A stretch of DNA of 64,000 bases from positions 15,849,227 to 15,913,226 of the forward strand of contig NC_134515.1 of NCBI RefSeq assembly GCF_027942865.1. Reading direction: 5' to 3'. Below, piece after piece: positions 58,328 to 64,000 of this stretch; position 1 is the first letter of the stretch; each line of letters opens with the position of its first letter. The notes below the pieces were generated by a model. It made no database searches. It saw only the letters and a list, made by a program, of their open reading frames with translations, and was not told the origin of the DNA. The position numbers and the translations under genes were made by a program. Source of the stretch: Odontesthes bonariensis. Lineage: Eukaryota > Chordata > Actinopteri > Atheriniformes > Atherinopsidae.

Positions 58328-61300
58328 GTAACTTCTTTTGTCATTGATAACATATTCATACATGTCAGTGTTTAGCACCAAATGTATGCACGTTTTATAT
58401 TTCTCCCTACACTACTTTGTAATGTTTTTTTTTCTCTCCACTGACTGCAGTATTTGTTGGCTACTTGAATTCAGCATTATCTCAAGTCAAACTAACACAA
58501 ATTCACGTAGGGCTCCTGGAAGGAATAGATCGTGCACCGTAGCCAACATTCACCAGCATTGGGATGGCGATTGCAGTTAAATGTGTGACCATTCAGTTAT
58601 CTGTTCCACATGAGCATGGGCCAGTTGGTTTCATGTGTAAGTACAAGAGGCGCAAGAGACCCGATACTTCAGCTGTGACAATGTGCAGCATGTTGTTGCA
58701 GCACTGAACAGTCCGAAGGCTGCATGAGTCCTGCTCAGGTTACAGGCCCCCACAAAATACTGAATACTGAATTCTGCAACAGGTGTTCAGTGCTGGGTTG
58801 TCACCGCCATGTTTTGACCATGCAAACAGATCAGTTCTGAATAACGCTGACTACTTTGATGTTGACTATTTTGCGACTCCACCTTCATATAAATTTTATA
58901 TGCTTCTTAATGTAATATACACTTATTAAAAATCAGCCTATGCAAGTATATAGTGTAAAAGTGTACATACACTTTTGGATAAAAAAAAATGTGCCTATCT
59001 AGATTTGTTTTTTTTTATTAGCCTTTAGCTAAATGATACTCAGGTACAACAGGTTAGACCAGAAGACCTTGAGCAGTTTAACTGTGTAAGATGGCACAAG
59101 CTGCAGCTTGATAATACATTTCAGCTCCTGATTGATATTTATGATATCTTGTAACAATACATTCAATCCCAAACCCTGATTCCACAGGTTTGGACGGAGC
59201 TGGACCAGATTTCCATGCGGTTTCAGGAGGATGGCTTGCCTCCGGAGGCCAGTGCGGAGGAGCGGCAGCGCCATCTGTGGCAGCTGCTGCTCAGCAGTGA
59301 GGCGAAGCTTCAGTCAGCCTCCAACGAGCTGCAGACCTTGCGTACGCAGCAGGCCAATGAGATGAAGGAAGTGAGACATTTCTTTGGTGTTTTAGTTGAC
59401 CAGTTGTCGCAAACGTGCCTTGAGCTGTTTGAGCCAGCTGTGCATAATTCAATTATCAAACATACTAGCGTGACAGAATTGTAGCACATTAAGCACGATC
59501 AAGGCACACGTTCCTTGTGCTGTCATTTTAAATGAGAAGCAGCAGGTTTTGTTTTTTAATGGTCTGTCAGTCACAGCCTAATTACTTTAGGTTATTTGTT
59601 TACAACTGACAGGTGGAGAGCTACGTTGCACATATTCGAGGGCTGCTGGAAGAGCGTGAGTGTCTGACTGCAGAGTATGAGAGAGACAATGAAGACTTGC
59701 GACATGAACTTCACCAAATCAAACACCAACAAGGTGAGTTGAGTCAAACTATTAGTAGTAGCAGCGTTAGCCTTCTTGCCTTCTAGTTACTGTAAGGTGC
59801 CTTATCAGAGCGCAGAGTTGTATATTTTAAACACACCTTGAATTTTGTTCCCTGACTTTCTTCCCCTGAGTTGGATGTTCACCTGTGTTGTTGCTGATCT
59901 CTCTGTCATCGAGCATCATGTTGTTTCAAATGTCATTTCGTAGTTTTGCAAGAGAAACTACTGAGTCGAGGAAATTCCACTTTCTTCCAGAGACTCAGAG
60001 CAAGGAGCTGGCTGAGATGTTGGCTCAGGAAGAACTGGGGGAGATGGGTTTGAGCAGCGCCAGTGAGCAGGTGGCTTACTTGCTGGTGGAAAGGGCTACA
60101 CTGCTGGAGAGGCTGGAGGCTGCTGAGAGGAAACTAGAAAGTCACATTCTCGCTGGCAACTTGCACGAAGTTGATCACCAGGTAATGAATTGATAAAACT
60201 ACACTGCAGGGCTTCTTTTTTTTCTTTTCTTTAACCCAGTGCTAACTCTTGTGCTAGAAGTGCGAAAGAAAACAAGCCACACAAGTCTACGGAGGTTGGA
60301 CAACATGAAAACACTTCGTTGAATACCTCATTTCTCATGTGGTATTGAGTAGGTCCTTTTTAGGCACAAATAACTGCTGCAATATGTTGAGGAATACAAG
60401 TTTTTGACTTTAGTGTTAGAGTCTTTCTTCAAACAAAACCCGTGACAAACAGTTCCTCGTCTGCTGGCCCAAAACAAGCCAGAGGTGTTCAATTATGTAA
60501 AGATCTGGTGATTGTGGGGGCCAATCCAGGTATCCAGGTGTTCCATGTTTCTGCTTTGCTGTTCATACCTCTTTGTAACCATTTTAGCTGTGTGAATCTG
60601 GGCTTTATTGTCCTTTACTTATAAACAGTTTGACGCCCATAATTGGCTAAATTGACTCCTAAGCAGTCACCCCATCATGCTGCGCTTCTACAGGAACGAG
60701 GGAATTCCATGATTTAGTTGCTCAAACCGTCACAGAGTCACCTCCTGCACAAAGAACAAAAAAATATTTATGTCCAACCTCTGTAGTTAAAAATGTTTTG
60801 ACACTTAAACTTGAACGTGTTACAGTAGTGTCGCCAGTTTTCCTCATTCAAACTGTAACTGTATGGCTCTAGTGTCATGAACAAAGGGTGAACAGTCCTT
60901 AATCATACTGGATCATCAAATTAACCTCTTCAGAGGCTTCATAGTTGGAGTAAAGTGCAATGCTTAATCATCCGAGGCACATTCAGAGAGCATGTAATGT
61001 GGTTAAGTGAGTTTTTATGGGTTTATGACACTTGAACAGGAGCATATCCGCCACATAATGGGAGAGGACCTCAGGCAGCAGAGGGAAGATATGCAGAAGA
61101 CCATAGATAACATGACAAAGGTGAGGTGACGTTTATTATGTGCTGGCTAAATTAAAGGTCTGTAACTTTCTGAGTTGAATAAAGCTTGGTTAAAAAAAAA
61201 AAAACTTTTCTGGTTGCCTTTTCAGTTGATGTACAGGAAAACAGCTGGATATTGGTATATTTGTAGTTATTCTGCACACACTGGTTTGTCCTCCCAGCAG

Positions 61301-63971
61301 TGCACATCCCAGAGTCCCTGGAAGAAGCTGTTTGGCCTACGCAGGTCTGGACAGAGCAAACACAATATTACCCCTGTAGGTTTCCACTTTACGGCTAATA
61401 CTAACTAAGCAACTAACACCGGTATTGTGATAATGAGCCCAAATAGGACAACACTGGCATGTTTCTGAGAGGTTTTGCTTGTCAAAATACTTTGCACAAT
61501 GAAGATGTTGTGCCTATTAAGAAGCCCACAACATGGCATGTCTCGGTGTCACATCTGTGGGGTGTCCTGGTAATCTAATGGTTCAAATCTATAACAGCAA
61601 TGCCCACAGTTTGACTCCAAACTAGGTCGATCTTTGTTGCATGTGATTCACCTGTCTCACTCTGTCATTCCTCTGTGTTTTCACTCTGGCTGTCAAATGA
61701 ACATATGAAAAACCAAATTACAAATGTAATTGATTGTAGATGGGCAGATGGACAGTGGCATGACTCTGGTCATAGCATGGGTCATTCTCATTTCAGCCAT
61801 TTCTCTTTGCAGATGAATGTTGTTGTTTTTTTTTTCCCCCTCTGCTCTTCTCAAGGCCGGCAGTTATGATGAGCCCCTGCCTGAACATGCACGTCTCTTA
61901 CAACTGCATGCTTGGTCACACTTGCATCCCCAGTCTAACTACCAGTCTTTTTTACCGCTGCTCCTCAAACCGGCTAACCATCTGTTTCTCATTCTTTTTA
62001 AATCAGGCCCACAATGAAGAGATTTCCAGGGAGCGAAATGAGCGGCAGCGGCTGGAAAGGGACCTGGAGGAGGCATCCGGGAGGCTGGCGATGGCTCATC
62101 AGGACATCCGCAGGCTCACTAATGAGCTGGATGCGGCCAAAAACAATAACCAAGACCCAAGTGGTATGTTTAAAGTCTCACTATATATAATCATCAATGT
62201 GTTGTTTGTCTGCATTAGGTAAGACTTTAATTCGAAATTTCTGTAGACTTTGTACACTTATATACAATGTTACTTTACTTTGATATTACTTTAGTTTTGC
62301 AAAGTACTTACACGGTCCAAATCCAGTGACTGCACAGCTTGTTGCCTCCAACCTCAGAGATGTTCTGTCTACACACGAGCGTATATGTGGTTAACATTCC
62401 TCATTTTCATTTCACTCTCTAACCAGGGAGTTTTTATATGTGGAACTGTGCTATTGCTGCCATTCGTGGGAAATGTAAAGCAGCCGTAGAAAATTGATGT
62501 TGAAAAGGCATGAGAAGACGGCCTATTCGTTCTTTTGAGCATTGAATATGTTTTTATGATCTCAGGATCTGAGCTTCAGGGAACTGTCCAAGAGGTGGAG
62601 AACCTGAAGAAAGAAGTGGACAAACTGAAACACTGTGGTGAGACATAGTGGTGTGAATGTCAGAGTGCTTATTTTTAGCATAATAAAATTATTTGGGCAA
62701 ATTGTGGAACTAGTGGGTTTGGGACTTGTTTGTATATTCCTTAGTAGATTTTTTTTTCATGTTGTTGGTGTTAGGAACCGTTCATAATTGCATAATTTTA
62801 AAGTTTTGTACCCACCCCCTGTTGTCATTAACAGGAAAAAATATTCATTGAGACCAAAACAGCAGTAACTATATATATATATATATATATATTCTGTAAA
62901 GTTGGTCATTTTAACATGTAAATCAATCTGGACCGACCTGCCTTTTGAGTCAGGCCCTAAGTGGTCGTCTAAGAATTTGCAGTTTGGCATTAAGAAAAGC
63001 AAAAAATGAATATGCAGGACTGTAATGTATTGTGATGTCAAATGGCAAATGTTTGTCCACAGATATGATGAAGCTGCAGCTTGCCAAAGAGCAAAATGAC
63101 AGACTGGATGCTGAGAACAGAGCTCTCAGGGAGAGAGTGTGCATTATAGAGTCTGAAAAGAGAGACCTTCTGGACCAGGTTGACATTTACTAAATTTCTG
63201 TCTTAATATGGAAACTCACAAAGGTTGTTGCAGGGGCTTAGCGCTGTTTTTTGATGTTGTATTTTTTCAGGTGACAAAGAGTGACACCGCCAAAGAGGAT
63301 CCAAAGGGCAAGAGCTTTGAAACACAAAACAGTCAATCTGTCTTGTTACCTCAAGATAAGGATCAGATGCACAAACGGTAAATACACAAATGTCTATTTG
63401 TACAAGTATACAAATGGTCTATGTCTTGGATAACGCTTGGTTGCATTTATGTTGAGTTTTATCAGTTCTATTAAGAGAAGCCCACCTGCTCTTTCCCCCT
63501 CTTTCACCATTCCTCTCTGTTAGGTGCCAAGAGGCAGTGGAAGATGGACTCGTGCAGATGAGAGAGCTACAACGGCAACTCCAAAGGCTACGCAAGGAAC
63601 AGGAGGAGCTGGAGGAGAGGAATGAGGAGCTGGAGGCCCTCCTGGGGGAGGCCCAGAATGCCAGCAAGGAGGAGAGGCATCGCCACGAGGGAGAACTGGA
63701 GGGACTGCACAGGAGGGTAATTGGCACAACTGAATTCCTCCTCAACGTAGTTGATTTTTAACGTGATTCACTGACATTTAATACATACAGTTCTGAACTA
63801 AAAGAACTTGCTCAGTATATGAATTAGTCCTCGTAACAGTCGTCTCTCTAATGCCTCTATCTGGCCATGCAGATCAAAAGCCTTGAGGCTGAGCTGAAGA
63901 AGCAGGATGCCCAAGAAAAAATGTTGAAAAATGGAGAGGAGGTCAAAACCTCTGAGTCCTACTTCCAGTTG
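58313..63971 (+). CDS. ccdc30: Coiled-coil domain-containing protein 30, 5' part (twelve coding exons, gene continues past the window)
   Basis: Coding exons are 58313-58327, 59188-59370, 59613-59733, 59991-60181, 61040-61120, 61301-61375, 62007-62163, 62566-62637, 63063-63178, 63271-63377, 63524-63716 and 63873-63971. They total 1410 nt and 470 residues, all in frame. The start MDHEQVWTELDQISMRFQED and the following EERQRHLWQLLLSSEAKL and NEMKE-VESYVAHIRGLLEER blocks fit the CCDC30 family. Most of the rest is heptad-rich coiled coil dense in E, K, R, L and Q. One basic non-helical insert (CTSQSPWKKLFGLRRSGQSK) is encoded by exon 6. Gene order, after zmynd12 and on the plus strand, agrees with human CCDC30. 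The function is poorly known; no catalytic motif is visible. Start context ACCATGG is strong. The last exon in view ends at a phase 0 donor, and the C-terminus lies to the right. Confidence 0.82.
58328..59187 (+). other. ccdc30: ccdc30 coding intron 1
   Basis: Bounded by GTAACT and TTCCACAG. Nothing else recognised inside it. Confidence 0.75.
59188..59370 (+). CDS. ccdc30: ccdc30 coding exon 2
   Basis: Acceptor GATTCCACAG; donor GGAA|GTGAGA, phase 0. Encodes VWTELDQISMRFQEDGLPPE through EERQRHLWQLLLSSEAKLQS to ANEMKE. Confidence 0.9.
59613..59733 (+). CDS. ccdc30: ccdc30 coding exon 3
   Basis: Acceptor AACTGACAG; donor CAAG|GTGAGT, phase 1. Encodes VESYVAHIRGLLEERECLTA and EYERDNEDLRHELHQIKHQQ, coiled coil. 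Confidence 0.9.
59991..60181 (+). CDS. ccdc30: ccdc30 coding exon 4
   Basis: Acceptor TTTCTTCCAG; donor CACCAG|GTAATG, phase 0. Encodes ETQSKELAEMLAQEELGEMG and SEQVAYLLVERATLLERLEA, with further heptads. Confidence 0.9.
60182..61039 (+). other. ccdc30: ccdc30 intron 4
   Basis: Bounded by GTAATG and CTTGAACAG. Roughly half of it is a dead Tc1-like fragment, described separately. Confidence 0.8.
60290..60720 (-). mobile_element. Degraded Tc1/mariner transposase fragment in ccdc30 intron 4
   Basis: Read on the minus strand, one frame gives DNKAQIHTAKMVTKRYEQQ and another gives WPPQSPDLYIIEHLWLVLGQ. These correspond to the QDND-x-KHTAK block and the SPDLN-x-IEHLW block of Tc1-family transposases. 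Both are broken by frame changes and substitutions. It lies antisense to ccdc30. The family appears different from the element at 5.8-7.3 kb, whose corresponding block reads QQGNAKPHT. Boundaries are approximate. Confidence 0.72.
61040..61120 (+). CDS. ccdc30: ccdc30 coding exon 5
   Basis: Acceptor CACTTGAACAG; donor ACAAAG|GTGAGG. 27 codons: EHIRHIMGEDLRQQREDMQK and TIDNMTK. Confidence 0.88.
61301..61375 (+). CDS. ccdc30: ccdc30 coding exon 6
   Basis: 25 codons, a basic stretch ending NITP, then the donor CCT|GTAGGT. The acceptor is CCCAGCAG, so splicing may begin at 61301 or include the CAG at 61298-61300, adding one Gln. Confidence 0.82.
61376..62006 (+). other. ccdc30: ccdc30 intron 6
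   Basis: Bounded by GTAGGT and AAATCAG. An acceptor-like CTTCTCAAG at about 61856 is followed by open frame, but no convincing donor follows, so I do not call an exon. Confidence 0.7.
62007..62163 (+). CDS. ccdc30: ccdc30 coding exon 7
   Basis: Acceptor TTTAAATCAG; donor AGTG|GTATGT, phase 1. Encodes AHNEEISRERNERQRLERDL and RLAMAHQDIRRLTNELDAAK, strong coiled coil. Confidence 0.9.
62164..62565 (+). other. ccdc30: ccdc30 intron 7
   Basis: Bounded by GTATGT and GATCTCAG. Nothing else recognised inside it. Confidence 0.8.
62566..62637 (+). CDS. ccdc30: ccdc30 coding exon 8
   Basis: Acceptor ATGATCTCAG; donor TGTG|GTGAGA. 24 codons, GSELQGTVQEVENLKKEVDK then LKHC. Confidence 0.88.
62638..63062 (+). 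other. ccdc30: ccdc30 intron 8
   Basis: Bounded by GTGAGA and GTCCACAG. It contains an AT microsatellite at 62870-62892. Confidence 0.8.
62870..62892. repeat. (TA)n microsatellite
   Basis: About eleven units in ccdc30 intron 8. Confidence 0.9.
63063..63178 (+). CDS. ccdc30: ccdc30 coding exon 9
   Basis: Acceptor TTTGTCCACAG; donor GACCAG|GTTGAC, phase 0. Encodes DMMKLQLAKEQNDRLDAENR and VCIIESEKRDLLDQ. Confidence 0.9.
63271..63377 (+). CDS. ccdc30: ccdc30 coding exon 10
   Basis: Acceptor TATTTTTTCAG; donor AAACG|GTAAAT, phase 2. Encodes a polar, less helical linker beginning VTKSDTAKEDPKGKSFETQN. Confidence 0.88.
63524..63716 (+). CDS. ccdc30: ccdc30 coding exon 11
   Basis: Acceptor CTCTCTGTTAG; donor AGGAGG|GTAATT. 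Encodes CQEAVEDGLVQMRELQRQLQ and EELEERNEELEALLGEAQNA, the strongest coiled coil in view. Confidence 0.92.
63873..63971 (+). CDS. ccdc30: ccdc30 coding exon 12
   Basis: Acceptor GGCCATGCAG; donor CAGTTG|GTAAGA. 33 codons, IKSLEAELKKQDAQEKMLKN to SESYFQL. The gene continues to the right of the window. Confidence 0.9.
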
Positions 63972-64000
63972 GTAAGAAATGACTGACTTCTCGATATCGA

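Noticed and set aside
61857-61930. Possible extra ccdc30 exon after CTTCTCAAG
   Set aside because: No good donor follows, and exons 6 and 7 already join in frame without it.

Overview
The window is a piece of a teleost fish nuclear genome, probably a percomorph. The evidence is split vertebrate genes with GT-AG introns, an AT-rich background with CpG-rich promoters, and many fish-type transposon relics. These relics include Tc1/mariner, hAT and L1-like elements, plus two copies of a dispersed repeat common in fish. No prokaryotic or viral gene is visible.

Five protein-coding genes can be read. From left to right they are: foxj3 (minus strand, only its first recognisable coding exon, 10204-10569, with a probable 5' noncoding exon near 22.9-23.3 kb); rimkla (plus strand, complete, five coding exons, 32438-43194); zmynd12 (minus strand, complete, eight coding exons, 53017 down to 46726); an emp3-like PMP22/EMP-family gene (minus strand, complete, four coding exons, 55246 down to 53995); and ccdc30 (plus strand, twelve coding exons from 58313 to 63971, running off the right edge). 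The order foxj3-rimkla-zmynd12-ccdc30 matches, as I recall it, human 1p34.2. The emp3-like gene lies where I would expect PPCS in human.

Region by region: 1-10.2 kb is foxj3 intron with a dead Tc1-like element (about 5.79-7.27 kb). 10.6-22.9 kb is a presumed foxj3 5' intron that holds a 5'-truncated L1-like element (12.17-15.0 kb) and a repeat tail near 16.8 kb. 23.3-31.5 kb is the divergent foxj3/rimkla intergenic region, with two copies of a dispersed repeat, a long GATA microsatellite, an L1 remnant and a Tc1 remnant. 31.5-32.4 kb is the CpG-rich rimkla promoter. 43.2-46.7 kb holds the convergent 3' ends of rimkla and zmynd12. A zmynd12 intron carries a 589-bp hAT element with a perfect 8-bp target duplication and a BED zinc-finger reading frame. 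55.3-58.3 kb holds the upstream regions of emp3-like and ccdc30.

The genes do not form one pathway. foxj3 encodes a forkhead transcription factor. rimkla encodes an ATP-grasp ligase that makes N-acetylaspartylglutamate. zmynd12 encodes a MYND/TPR protein linked to cilia and sperm axonemes. The emp3-like gene encodes a four-pass membrane protein. ccdc30 encodes a long coiled-coil protein. The most useful observations are a GC-AG intron in rimkla, a consensus RFX X-box just upstream of zmynd12, a GCCTAGGTG motif shared by the zmynd12 and ccdc30 upstream regions, a histidine-rich stretch in Foxj3, and a NAGNAG acceptor in ccdc30. I found no convincing wholly new system.
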